Below, piece after piece: positions 1-9,531 of a stretch of 64,000 bases of DNA. Both the position numbers and the translations under genes were made by a program. The notes beneath the pieces were generated by a model. The model did no database searches, was not told the origin of the DNA, and saw nothing but the letters and a program-made list of their open reading frames with translations. This stretch comes from Lineus longissimus (Eukaryota > Nemertea > Pilidiophora > Heteronemertea > Lineidae), in the NCBI RefSeq assembly GCF_910592395.1, contig NC_088323.1, positions 14,185,501-14,249,500 of the forward strand, given 5' to 3'. The stretch's first letter is position 1. Every line of letters starts with the position of its first letter.

Positions 1-58
1 AAGTGTTTTGGCAAAGCAGCACAATTTTATGTCCCTGCACAGGTACATGTACACGTAT

Positions 59-1866
59 GTCGCGCGCCTAAAATGACGGAGCGCCTAAAATGTCGGTTTT
101 AAGGATCTAACAACGTCGGTGCCGCGTTTTAAAAAAATTATAATTTTTGGTGCCAAAAACATCGCTGGCCACGCCAAAAATGAGGGTCCTGTAATCCTTG
201 GCAGACGACAATATAGATAGGCTAAAAACGTTCACTTTTTATAGTGGTCCCATATATCTTTGTCTACTGTTGGCCAGTTTGTTATGATGTGATCAAATTT
301 GGGGATGCAAATATTAACAGACGTTCTGGAATCTCTATGAGCTCCGAACAATCAATGCCAATCTAGTCAATATTGGGATCTGGCTCATCTCTGTTGTATT
401 GCATCTTTTGTAACTTATTGCATGTTATAGGTCTTTCCTATAAATAGCGAAGAAATGTTTTTCCTTTGGAACGTTTACGGCTGTTACAGCGGCACTAATG
501 AGGTTCGCTGATGAGGTTCTGTGCTGCGGACTGTCGAATCGGTTGGAACAAGGAATATAGATCATGCGCAGTCTATTGGGAACAGGCAGTGCACATGGCA
601 GTGTCCCATTTGAATACACCCAGTTTGCATACGTTCTTGAGTTTGTACATATTATGTTTATGATGCTTCCATTACAGTGCGGGCTCTGCAATACCACAAG
701 GCTCAGCTCGCACTCGTTTCATCAGCACCCTGCAAACAAATGATTTTCATCGAAATTAACGGTTTGCATATATGGCTGCGATTAAACGATACAAATACCA
801 CTCGTCTGAGGGAAAATCTGGCAATTGTTATGCAACTTGATAATTGCAGGGCGCAGCTGTTAAATACCAATTGTTGACCGACGAATTCGAGAGATTTTTC
901 CGGCCTGCATGATCGGAGGTCGCAGCAACAAAAAACGCCCGTTTGAAGGACGCTTTCGGTTGATAATTTGAAATTGGAAATGGATTTTATAAACTGTATG
1001 TTTATGAAATTGTTTGCAATCGTATGACTGATTTTATGTTATATGCAATATATACCCAATTTACACAAAACACCAGAACTAAATAGTCATAACCATAGCT
1101 AAACAAGCCACGTGTACGAGTGCCTGGTTTACAAGGTGGCCTTCAGCGCGTTGCTGCTGTGATTTTAACATGTGGGAGATGCTCAGAGAGGTTCCTGTTA
1201 CTTCCACATGATGTTTATAAAAGTAAATAATAGATTACTTTTACACAGATTCAAATGCAGACAATCGATGCATGTAAGATGATACGCCCGAAGCTTCGTG
1301 TTTGAGATTAAGTACTGTAGCCTACTAAATGTTATGTAACAAGTGTGACCGCATTTCCTAAATAAGTTATTTTGAGCCAAAGGCTGAAGACCGGATGTGT
1401 GTCAACTGTATTCATACACTTCACTTCACTTATAATCTGCAACCGCAGTCCTTGGTATTGCCAATAGTAACCTGCATGTTACGATGCGACAAAAGCACGC
1501 CCCTTTTCTATATGAGCTCTGTCTAAAATGACCTTTCTTTGTGAGAAAATGAAAACAGGCGCGAAGAATCCGCCCAACTGTAATGAACATTCGAAATAAA
1601 GTATCACATTCACCGGACCAGAAGCGATAGATTCGTAGACAGATACTGCAATATACCAACTAGACATGGGGCTCGAGCTGTTCATGTACATTTATATACC
1701 CAAATTCCAACGAAAATATGATGATGTCATGAGAACAGAATGTGTTGCTGAGTATGCAACCGTCATTTTTGGCGTGCCCACCGACTTTTTTGGTACGAAA
1801 AATTACTGATCTTTTAGGCGTGGACACCGACGTTTTTGAGGCGCTCCGTCATTTCAGGCGCGCGAC
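59..1866. mobile_element. Unclassified TIR DNA transposon, about 1.8 kb (copy A)
   Basis: The ends are inverted repeats: the left end begins GTCGCGCGCCTAAAATGACG at 59, and the right end is its near-perfect complement ending at 1866. The arms extend about 110-130 bp. They contain internal short repeats of the type CGCC(T/A)AAAA followed by GACGG or GTCGGTG, which recur in both arms. No clear target-site duplication is visible. The interior (about 190-1755) has only short ORFs (for example 425-697 minus and 1426-1659 minus) with no recognisable transposase motif, so this is probably a non-autonomous element. The superfamily is unknown. Confidence 0.7.
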
Positions 1867-1980
1867 ACACCTGGAGTGTGAGATGTTCGGACCACACTAT
1901 TAAGCATTGTTGCCGTGCTCATCTCACGAACACGACGATTCTGCACAAAATGTTGCCTTTCTATGATATGTTTTAGTACA

Positions 1981-2275
1981 AGTGTCTTATCTCCAGTTAG
2001 AACTACATGTATGCGTGTCATTCGGCAATAACAACGTCATATCGCAATATTCAGTGGACATGTTCGTCTCCTCATGCCTGGAATCCAACAACTGTCTGCT
2101 GTATGATCTTCCCGAAAATACCATTGCTTCACTCCAACGAATCCAGAACCGAGCAGCCTGGATCATCAGCAGAACTAGAAAGCATCACCACATCACACCT
2201 GTCCTCAAAAGTCTCAACTGGCTCCCTGTTAAACAGAGAATACAGTTTAAGATACTCCTGCCTGATCTTGGGTAA
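1981..2275 (+). pseudogene. CR1/L2-type LINE reverse transcriptase C-terminal fragment (copy A)
   Basis: A 97-codon open stretch carries the conserved C-terminal signature of CR1/L2-type LINE ORF2: NCLLYDLPENTIASLQRIQN, then HHHITPVLKSLNWLPV. In the family this region follows the RT palm. The fragment lacks the catalytic YADD region and the true C-terminus, and it stops 37 bp before the start codon of the next virus-like gene, so it is truncated at both ends. It is non-functional. Confidence 0.85.
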
Positions 2276-2312
2276 ACAAAAAAAAGGTTGGAAATCTATT
2301 TGAAAAAATACA

Positions 2313-2755
2313 ATGAATAACACAGCGGTAATCGAACAACAGATGAAACATATTGGTGTTATTAACCCCAGTTCACAACAAGGGTACCAACAAGGATACC
2401 AACAAGGTTCGACTCCAAAGTAACAGAAACCAACTAACCCGTTGAACAGTTCAAATCTAGTTAACCCTAGTCAAGGGCTAGTCAACACTAGTCGTCAACT
2501 AGCCTCAACTAGCAGTCAACTATCCTCAACTAGGAGTCAACTAGCCTCAACTATGACTTCGTCAAGAGATCAAAGCTCGACTACGACTCATCAAGTCTTA
2601 ACTGATAGTGGTATCAAAGTCAAACAAGCCCTTGAAGTGTAAGTTGTTACTGGTAAAAGCAAGGATTTCCTGAATAAACATATTACCTTTAATGACTTAG
2701 ATAGTATGACAGAGAAGGAAATCTTGAAATACCATAGAAACACCTTAGGGAAGAT
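2313..2755 (+). pseudogene. Ser/Thr/Gln-rich virus-like-element gene, 5' part (copy A)
   Basis: A single frame opens at ATG 2313. It is Gln/Gly/Tyr-rich at the start, becomes a Ser/Thr/Gln/Leu repeat region (about codons 50-85), and then resembles a conserved helical segment with FLNKHITFNDLDSMTEKEI. In-frame TAA codons at 2421 and 2640 interrupt it. Both stops are present in copy B, so the damage is old. A SINE enters at about 2756, and the reading resumes at about 3614. From memory of similar hypothetical proteins in invertebrate PolB elements this is a structural or membrane-associated protein, but no function can be assigned. Confidence 0.6.
2455..2553 (+). repeat. Short tandem repeat coding Ser-Thr-Ser-Gln-Leu units
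   Basis: Imperfect units of about 15-21 bp built from CAACTAGCAGTCAACTAG and CCTCAACTAG give a low-complexity (STSSQL-like) segment of the virus-like gene. Copy B has the same array at about 40650-40748 with a few substitutions. Confidence 0.75.
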
Positions 2756-3102
2756 CAGTGGCGTAGTGGTTAGAGCACTGGGCTCATAATCAGGAGGTCC
2801 TGGGTTCGATTCTCGGAAGGGTCACTGCTGTTTCGTCTTTGTGTCTTTGAGCAAGGCACTTAACCGTACTTGCTTCTCTCCGCCCAAGAGTAAATGGGTA
2901 CCTAGCTGGCAGAGTTGGCACACTATGAATGTTAGTCCTGAGCGCTGTATAGCTGCAGCTCGGACCTGTACTACTCCCAGAGAATAAAGCTTGAACCAAG
3001 AATGTACAGGCCAAGAACTATGGGTAATAATGTGAAGCGCTTTGAGCGACTGAAACCTGTTGGATTTAGCGCTATATAAGTCTCATAATTTGAATCTACC
3101 AG
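2756..3102 (+). mobile_element. tRNA(Met)-derived SINE (copy A)
   Basis: The head has a pol III A box (TGGCGTAGTGGT, 2759-2770) and a B box (GGTTCGATTC, 2803-2812) spaced as in a tRNA. The anticodon-loop position reads CTCATAA (CAT at 2785-2787), pointing to an elongator tRNA-Met ancestor. The body includes GAGCAAGGCACTTAACC. The tail has GCGCTTTGAGCG and GCGCTATATAAG, a 3' motif shared by many invertebrate SINEs and their LINE partners. It sits inside the Ser/Thr/Gln-rich gene and splits it. Confidence 0.85.
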
Positions 3103-3612
3103 ACAAACATGGCTACTAGGCTTAAAGAGTAAGTAGATAAGAGCCACACTGCTTTTCATTACTGCAGCGAGCATTCAAAACCACCCAGAAACTTCTTAGC
3201 GGACTTCTTAGGTCGTATATGAATTCTATGGGCCCATTTACGTTTGGCTGGCCATTCCCGCCAAAAAACCGCACTGGTCCATTAAGGCTGCCATTTACAT
3301 CGTATGACGTCACAAAATTGTATGTTACGTCATATCGACCTCTATTTCGCAAGTACCCGACCCGTCGGCGATACGAGGACGTCCTTCTCGGATATAACAT
3401 GGTATGACGTCATTTTCCGAAACATTGCCGATGTCTGTTTTGGGCACCAAGATATTTGCCCCTTGAAAGGCCGATTTAAATCTCTGATATAGGTCATGTG
3501 GCAATATTTCGGCACAGAAATGTTGTCACTTGTGATATATCGAGTTAATGTCTAACGGGTGAACTGTATTTCGAACGATTTTTAACGCTTTTTACTTACT
3601 CTTTAACGATTC
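3103..3612. other. About 510 bp non-coding insertion inside the virus-like gene (copy A)
   Basis: The gene reading stops at the SINE and resumes at 3614, so this stretch is extra. It contains three TGACGTCA/TTACGTCA-type palindromes (about 3305, 3331, 3405) and the word GAGGACGTCC at about 3376. No ORF or terminal repeat was recognised. The same stretch is in copy B at about 41297-41806. Confidence 0.5.
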
Positions 3613-3613
3613 A

Positions 3614-3904
3614 TTGGGTAAGATAGTCTTAAAAGCTTACACTAAATTTTTGCCGCTTGATGACGCAGATGATCTTTATGAAGACTTAAGAAGTGATTAC
3701 ATCCTTACCAATGAACTTTGCAAGTGGTTGGGATGGTTGAGTCTTAGGATGGGAGTATTAACCGCTTTGGCATCATCAACTCTTTTCACTTTAGGACTGT
3801 GTCAGGAGATTCAAAATGGGCAAAGCCAGAACAGACAAAGTCAGGAAAAATCAATTAAGATAAATGGATCAGGAGACTCTTGTAGCTCGGGTGACAGCCA
3901 TTGA
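3614..3904 (+). pseudogene. Virus-like-element gene, 3' part with hydrophobic segment (copy A)
   Basis: This continues the gene begun at 2313. It shows the acidic motif LDDADDLYEDLRSDY, then ILTNELCKWLGW, followed by a hydrophobic stretch (about residues 53-67, GVLTALASSTLFTLG). It reads as a helical, probably membrane-inserting C-terminal part. It ends at 3904 and overlaps the start of the next gene (ATG 3864) in another frame, a compact viral-style arrangement. It is split from its 5' part by the SINE and the 510-bp stretch. The match to PolB-element hypothetical proteins is from recollection of the pattern, not a search. Confidence 0.6.
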
Positions 3905-4309
3905 GAAGCCCCAAAAACAAAGATCAGAGAAGCAATTAGCATGGTCAAGAGAGTTTGGCAAAAGGTCACAAGAATTTAAGAGGTTAAAAAGGGATACCAG
4001 ACAACCAGAACCGGTCGAACCGAATAAGGTTGAACCACAGCCAATACCAGAGCAAAGTCCAGCGACAAAGTCCAGAGAGCTTCGCTCGAACCAGAACCTG
4101 AACCAGAAACCAAACCAGAGGATGAATCAAATGAAACTGTATCTAAGACCTCATCTGGTATGATTGTAGCTGTGGCAGCAGTTGTTATTGTCACTATCAT
4201 TTACTTTAAGTTAAAGAGTGTTAAAGAGAAGGTTGTGATGACAGATTATCATGTAATGGTAGATACCCCGGTGGTGAAAGAGGTGGTTAAAGAACCAAAA
4301 TTATTTTGA
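3864..4309 (+). pseudogene. Single-pass membrane protein of virus-like element, frameshifted (copy A)
   Basis: This is the counterpart of the intact 148-aa ORF at 42069-42515. The N-terminal basic helix (LVARVTAIEKPQKQRSEKQ) is in frame. Around 4050 copy A differs by indels from copy B, and the reading leaves frame, ending at 4163. The transmembrane segment and basic tail up to TGA 4307-4309 lie in another frame. Copy A is thus disabled by a lesion that copy B lacks. Confidence 0.7.
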
Positions 4310-4373
4310 TGGAGTAGTCCTTTCTGGGTGAACTTATATTGTCTAAAGCCAAACCACGTATGCCGCTTAGTGC

Positions 4374-4565
4374 TTATTGTATCACTATCAATTTCACTAT
4401 GTTTAATTGTTCCTGAAATGGGAATTCTTTATCCTCTGTAAGTTCAAGGATTACGTAATTATTGTTATCACAGTTAAATTTGACATGATCAATTCCATTT
4501 TCTTTTAATTTATCTTGCCATTCTCTACAAATATTACTTAAACTAAAAATATGAAAGTAGCTCAA
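4374..4565 (-). CDS. Small unrecognised ORF of the virus-like element (copy A)
   Basis: A 63-codon minus-strand ORF contains NICREWQDKLKENGIDHVKF followed by an acidic segment (ILELTEDKEF). It lies between the converging gene sets, just downstream of the kinase. In copy B the equivalent stretch (about 42582-42770) is broken near its start by substitutions. No family was recognised. It may be the C-terminal remnant of a larger protein. Confidence 0.3.
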   Translation of the reverse strand: MSYFHIFSLSNICREWQDKLKENGIDHVKFNCDNNNYVILELTEDKEFPFQEQLNIVKLIVIQ

Positions 4566-4830
4566 ATGAATAATTGATTTATTTACTGCTGTCGTTTATC
4601 CCTCACTAGTAAGCTTTGTGTTAAAAAATAGAACACTGATTTCCTCTTTTAGAAAGTCACCTGGCTTCCAAGAATTGTAAAAAGTTATTGATTTCAAAGT
4701 AATGGATTTTATGTTTTATTGTTCTGTTAAGTACTCGAAGCTTGTTTACATTCTCGTTCTCTTATTATGAAGTCCATTGCTATTTAAATCTAACAAAAGT
4801 TAACGTCAAACAATCCGCATGAATTTCTTC

Positions 4831-5050
4831 CTATATAACCTCTTCCATTTTCTCTCTACCATTCAAAATGATAACCACACATGGTAAATCCTATTGGTTT
4901 TCAATGAATAAATTTTCATGAAGTTTGTGAATCTTCTTTAGGTAATCTAAACTAACTGATTTTTCTTCTGTACAATTTTTCTTTTTGATTCTTTCGTGAC
5001 AAGCCATTGGATCTGTTCTGAGGTAAATTATGAAATTGGGTTTATACACA
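4831..5050 (-). pseudogene. Deoxynucleoside kinase-like pseudogene, C-terminal part (copy A)
   Basis: The minus strand reads KPNFIIYLRTDPMACHERIK, which resembles the kinase motif IIYLRxxPxxCxxRI, then the lid-like segment EEKSVSLDYLKKIHKLHENL. A stop interrupts just before DLPCVVIILNG. This is the downstream half of the gene whose N-terminal half is at 7638-8004. The gap between them is a MITE plus the pogo-like element. Confidence 0.75.
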
Positions 5051-5546
5051 TACTGTCTTCTCCCACTTAACCGAGCGCGGCTGAATCGTAAAATGACTAA
5101 GTCCAAATGAATAGGCCGATTTTACTGGTGGCAGGCGAACATTAGAAAGAACAGCCACATCTGATAATTGACTCCCTTTTCGTGGGGAATGCCAATGCCT
5201 TCCACGTAAGTGGATAAAAGACATGAACATTGACATGGGGTAGTCCTGTACTGAATGAATGAATACAATACAACTAGCGTCCTCATTTTATGCCTATAGT
5301 GTTAGTTGACCAGAAATTTCTAATCTAGGGTCTATAATAAAGCCAGCTTCATGGGTCTGCAGAATGTCCCAATAAAGAAGTCTTGCTGTCAACGAATAAA
5401 TTAAAGAACAGATTTACTTATCAATTTACCAATCAATTGTATTATCCAAACGGGATTTACACGTCATCATCAAAAACATCATCATCCTCTTCTCCTTCCG
5501 AAAACTCTATCCCCTCAACAAACTGCTCAAGCTCATCATTTACCAT

Positions 5547-5988
5547 CTATACCCCCTCCCCGACTTCGTCATCGTCCTCAGGAACTAGGCCACTGGCTCT
5601 CCAACCGTTCATAATCGTCTGTTGTGTGACCCTTTCCCAGCCGAGGCTGATCATCCTGACCACATCCCGCCTGGTGATCCGCTCACAATGTCCTTGATCA
5701 TCGGTGTGGCCGATTTTCCACACTTTCCAAATGGTCCTCAGGTGACACTTGAAGCTCCTGTTTACGGTTAAGTCCAAGGGCTGCAGCAGCGAAGTACATC
5801 GTCCTGGAATGAAAGTGTCTGTCCTATTCTCTGCGGTGATTGCATCACGAAATTGCTGATTTCGATGCGCCGGATACCTGTCTAAAAGTAACAGGAACGT
5901 GGCCCCTGCTACAAATGGCACAATCAGGGCCTGCAACCACTCGATTAGCGATTGGTGTCGGGCCCAACCCTGTGGACTACCAGTTACC
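5547..5988 (-). pseudogene. pogo-like transposase, DDE catalytic segment
   Basis: After a likely acceptor (TTTCCAG) the frame reads VPFVAGATFLLLLDRYPAHR, containing the second catalytic Asp (LLLLD.Y.AH). It continues FIPGRCTSLLQPLDLTVNRS, containing the third acidic residue in the LQPLD motif of the DDE_1 (pogo/Tigger) family. The first catalytic Asp region was not clearly recognised, and short exons at about 6026-6078 may hold part of it. The C-terminus ends in an acidic tail. The fragment gives a clear family assignment, but the gene looks internally incomplete. Confidence 0.8.
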
Positions 5989-6129
5989 TGGAAAAATAAA
6001 CAACAAGTATGAATATTTACATTACCTTTCTGAACAGTCAGACACGCACAATGTTTTGGTTCCATCCATGACAAACCTGTAATAATTTTAGTCATAGAAG
6101 TTCTGATTTTCCTAAAAAATACTACCATT

Positions 6130-6322
6130 AACTAGAATGACCGGTATCGCAGGGGTCTCTGTTCTTGTCTTTCGGCCTTCGTTTCGTTCGGAAGCTCTGC
6201 CCACCATTGCCGAAATTCTCTTCCAGCTTGCCCTTTAATATCCTCACCGGAAACAGGGAAACCAAGTCTTCGGCGCTCAAAGAACCAGGTGTTCAAATTG
6301 TTTTCTATTTCGGGCCAGTATG
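6130..6322 (-). pseudogene. pogo-like transposase, CENP-B-type DNA-binding exon
   Basis: Downstream of a TTTCAG acceptor (6323-6328 on the complement) the minus strand reads YWPEIENNLNTWFFERRRLG, then FPVSGEDIKGQA and EFRQWWAE. This is the E..L..W....R..G.PVSG.DI..KA pattern of the second HTH (CENP-B) domain in pogo transposases. It is too short to appear as a separate long ORF because it starts and ends at splice sites. Confidence 0.75.
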
Positions 6323-6553
6323 CTGAAATAAAAAGCTAACACGTTTAACATCTTTGGAAATATTGATTGCCGATAACCACAGGTATGAACGAAATGTTAG
6401 TCCTAGGAATAAAGGTCCCAGGAACAATAATACTGATATTGTTAAAGGCAATGGTCAGGGTCAGTCGCTTTGATGTATAGTGCGACTTATTCTTCTGTCC
6501 ATGACACAGAAGCGGACTTATTCCGGTCGGTATAGGCCAACAAGGAAGGAAAT

Positions 6554-6889
6554 TCATTTAGCGAGGAATATAATGCTTGTAGAAACACTACCTAGTGCAT
6601 CAGTGCCGTGTTGCCGTTGTCTCATCCGTCTTCTATGGTCTTGAGTTGATCTATCTCGGAGGGCAAACAAGTCATCCTGTGTGCTTAACCAACGTCTAAA
6701 TGTCTGCGGTGCTATGCAGTGGTGTCTAGAAAAGGATGTCGCAGTTTCAGCATGACGTAATCCTATAGCATGCTCCAATTGGTATGTCTCGATAAGGTCA
6801 GTCTTCTGATTGAGACTGTAGCTTTTCTGGTGCCTACGTGAACCAGGTACAGCCTGGTTAGCATCATCTACATCATCATCATCATCATT

Positions 6890-6929
<40 letters not shown>

Positions 6930-7042
6930 ATAGTGGTATCAGGGTCAGGGCTGTCAACATCATCTCCATACTCCATTCCATACGTTAACATCATCAGGGT
7001 GCCTGCTAGGCCTACCAACAAAATACATCGCATTGCGTGCAT
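6554..7042 (-). pseudogene. pogo-like transposase, N-terminal region with Asp tract
   Basis: A 162-codon minus-strand ORF contains SYSLNQKTDLIETYQLEHAI and FSRHHCIAPQTFRRWLSTQD, a helix-turn-helix pattern as in the DNA-binding N-terminus of pogo/CENP-B transposases. It is preceded by a run of Asp encoded by a GAT microsatellite (about 6862-6930). The first residues up to MLTYGMEYG look hydrophobic and are probably not original. The end of the ORF probably runs past a donor site into an intron. Confidence 0.65.
6862..6930 (-). repeat. (GAT)n microsatellite coding poly-Asp
   Basis: A run of ATC on the plus strand, GAT on the minus, codes Asp repeats within the pogo-like transposase N-terminal ORF. 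Interruptions give Asn or Val. Confidence 0.95.
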
Positions 7043-7445
7043 CTTACCAGAAGAACATGGTCAAATCAAGATGGCAGACAACAATTATGACATTTGACAC
7101 GAAAGTGCCCTTTATTTGATTTCCCCCACAAGAAAACGATTCCATAATCGATTAGATAAAATAAATTCATTTGAAAGACTCTGGATTGGTCAACCATTTA
7201 CATGGACTTACGTAACTTCAATAATCATCACCCTGACTGCAGGGATTACTAGCCCTGACCGCCACCAGGCGTTATTGAATTGACAACATTTACAAGGTTG
7301 TCTTCCTATAACCATTGATCAATATAATTGGCTGTCATATTGAATGTTTGCAGCCCACCGGTAAAAACTACAGACTGCCATTTTTCTGGACTTAGTCATT
7401 TTCGAGCCATTTTCCTGGCGCTCGGTTAAGTGGGAGAAGACAGTA

Positions 7446-7637
7446 TGTGACTCACCACAGTAAAATGAGTCACATGTCGCTTCGAGCTTGACAGGTTGAG
7501 ACGGACTGGTTGTTCATTTCACAAGTGTCTGCCTGTTGTGAAGTCTAGTATGTATCAATTTCTTCTATTATGTCCTGGTGTCATTTGAGGCTCATCTTCT
7601 TTGAGACATGTGACCCATTTTGCCGTGGTGGGTCACA
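7446..7637. mobile_element. TA-flanked MITE in the kinase gene (copy A)
   Basis: The ends are inverted repeats of about 34 bp (TGTGACTCACCACAGTAAAA at the left, with the complement ending at 7637), flanked by TA on both sides (7444-7445 and 7638-7639). A TA target points to a Tc1/mariner-type MITE. The interior is non-coding. It is also present in copy B. Confidence 0.75.
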
Positions 7638-8004
7638 TATCTTTGTAGTGTTTGGAATATTTGTCATCTAGACTATCAAATTGACCACAAGTTAAATTCC
7701 CACTGAACCAACTCAGGCGTGAAAAGATATGGCGTGTTGAGAAAATGCTTCTCTCCATAACAATAATTTTACTTTCAGTTGAGTGCCATCTCTCAATGAA
7801 TGTTTCCATCGCCATCATTTGAAATTCGTCAGAATATTTTTTCGCGTTATTGTACATGAGTTCAAGTAGATTTTTCCCATGATAGTTTCTCTACACCTCT
7901 ATTAATGGTTCTGGTACTATTACTACGTCTGAGACTTCTTTAATGCCTTCGATTAACTCTGACGTCCCAGAGGCAATGTTAACCTCAGCAACAATTCCCG
8001 CCAT
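7638..8004 (-). pseudogene. Deoxynucleoside kinase-like pseudogene, N-terminal part (copy A)
   Basis: From ATG at 8004 the minus strand reads a degenerate P-loop (NIASGTSELI where the family has GxxGxGKS), then VPEPLIEV, a premature TAG, and YHGKNLLELMY. Next comes ETFIERWHSTESKIIVMERS, matching the ERS motif with its catalytic-site Arg in deoxynucleoside kinases. Such enzymes phosphorylate nucleosides for DNA precursor supply. The gene is broken by the stop, by a TA-flanked MITE at 7446-7637 and, in this copy, by a pogo-like element. The lost P-loop Lys means it was non-functional apart from the insertions. Confidence 0.7.
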
Positions 8005-8157
8005 TTATTAAACACTAAATAGTAATTAGTATATAGTTTTTAATTTCTATTTAGAATTTACTATTAAACATTAAAACATCAAACAAAGTTCGGATCACTG
8101 TTATCAATGTATTTTTCATAAAATCCTGAATGGCATCGTACATATTCCATCTTCTAA

Positions 8158-8330
8158 GGCTGACGTTACATAGGCCTCATTCGTTCACTTCCCACATGTC
8201 ACGTTCCAGCTTTACTTAACGTTCCTCGGTGAATGCACGGCCTTGTGGCATGCATTCAGTGAGGAACGAACGCATTGAGGGGAACGTGACATGTGGGAAG
8301 TGAACGAATGAGGCCTATGTAACGTCAGCC
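8158..8330. mobile_element. Hairpin MITE, 173 bp, in PolB C-terminus (copy A only)
   Basis: Long near-perfect inverted arms (GGCTGACGTTACATAGGCCT at 8158, complement ending at 8330) extend about 50 bp. Weaker complementarity continues to the centre, so the whole element can fold. Copy B has the uninterrupted sequence at about 43955-43962. The left flank is TAA and the right flank has decayed. It belongs to the same family as 23816-23987, which has clear TTA duplications, consistent with a PIF/Harbinger-type MITE. Confidence 0.85.
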
Positions 8331-9531
8331 TTCGATGAATCATGTAGTCATCAAATGAGATGTCTCTCTGAACCACGTTCTTGGTAATTCCTTTCAGTTT
8401 CTTTGCTTCTGAATCTTTTGCTGTGTAAGCATACATCTTACTTCTCAAGGCAATGCATTCTATCATCTCTTCTCCTCCTAGCTCTTCCTTAAAGTAACCT
8501 GGCAACTTCTTCTTGATAGTGTCATAGAGTGGATGGGACTGCGTCCCGAGAGCAGACTTCGTGTGGGATTTCCGGTAGTTAATGAAGTCGAAATGATCCT
8601 TAACATTTGTCAGGTCCTTCGTCAACTCGTCAGTCTTTAACTTTAAGACAAAACTGTCAGTGTCAAGATACAGTAGTTCCAGGTACTTCTCACCATAGCA
8701 AGGTTGAAGAACATCATAGTAGAACTAATACATCAGAAGCTTAGACAATTACAAGACTGAAGCTCCGATGTAAATCGGTTTGTCGAATCTCATGGATGTT
8801 TTCCTCATGCTAATAGCTGCGTTCTGTTCGTCGAATATGCAAATTGAGGAAAACCTAGGATTGACCATGAAACTCCTGGCTCTTTCTCCGTCTGTGACCA
8901 ATTCAACTTCCATGCTGTTCCTTATGTTCTCATTTTTTTTACTATAAAACAATTTGTTCATAAGTTTAAAATAATCTTTCTCGAAATCATTAGCAGAATC
9001 CATCCTCCTTTTAGTGTTAAAATCAGTGTAGGGCGCCAACCACTTTGATTGTTTGAAACTTACCACAGAATGAACCTTCTTAAGAACCATTCCTTGCTTT
9101 AAGTAAAACTGTAGCATCCTGTATGCACTATGTAGTTGGTTTCATCCTTTTGTGTCAGTATTAACTTTACTACATAAGATATTTTCCCTTCTCTGTCATC
9201 ACCAAGTAACTCTCTCTGGTAAGGACTTAATTCATCATCATCAATTAAGGGAGATTCGGGACAGAATGGAAAGTTCTTTGATATTTTGAACTTAATGATT
9301 TCAGGGTAAGCCAAGTCTACCTCTAAGAAGTAGCCGACTTCGTTGTGCTTAGGAACTCCTTGTATCCAGCTTGACATCGTCCGAGAGCTTTTGGGTCTTT
9401 GGGTTCCATCATCTCAAAACTGCTGTAGGGTTTGGGTTCCATCATTGCCCGACCATAGAGGTTATTTGCATCGATGTAAAGTAGCTTGTGGTGCTCATCG
9501 GCCTTGACGTGTCTTGCTTCCATCACTCCTG

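Larger units (their letters stand above)
5053..7443 (-). mobile_element. pogo/Tigger-like DNA transposon, 2.39 kb (copy A only)
   Basis: The terminal inverted repeats are about 55-60 bp, starting CTGTCTTCTCCCACTTAACC at 5053, with the complement ending at 7443. They are flanked by TA duplications (5051-5052 and 7444-7445). Inside on the minus strand is a decayed transposase: a helix-turn-helix region at 6554-6840, a CENP-B-type segment at about 6130-6322, and a DDE_1 segment at 5547-5988. Copy B keeps the empty site near 43251-43254, so the insertion postdates the split of the copies or is polymorphic. Confidence 0.9.

Noticed and set aside
425-697. 90-codon minus ORF repeated in copy B (38589-38858)
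   Set aside because: It is inside the TIR element interior with no transposase motif. Similarity between copies follows from the duplication.
1426-1691. Overlapping minus ORFs with Cys/Phe-rich peptides
   Set aside because: Two frames are open over the same bases and no family resemblance was found. Probably chance ORFs of the TIR element.
2756-2830. A tRNA-Met gene
   Set aside because: A and B boxes and a CAT anticodon position are present, but the stems do not pair well and the segment continues into a SINE body and tail that recurs in copy B.
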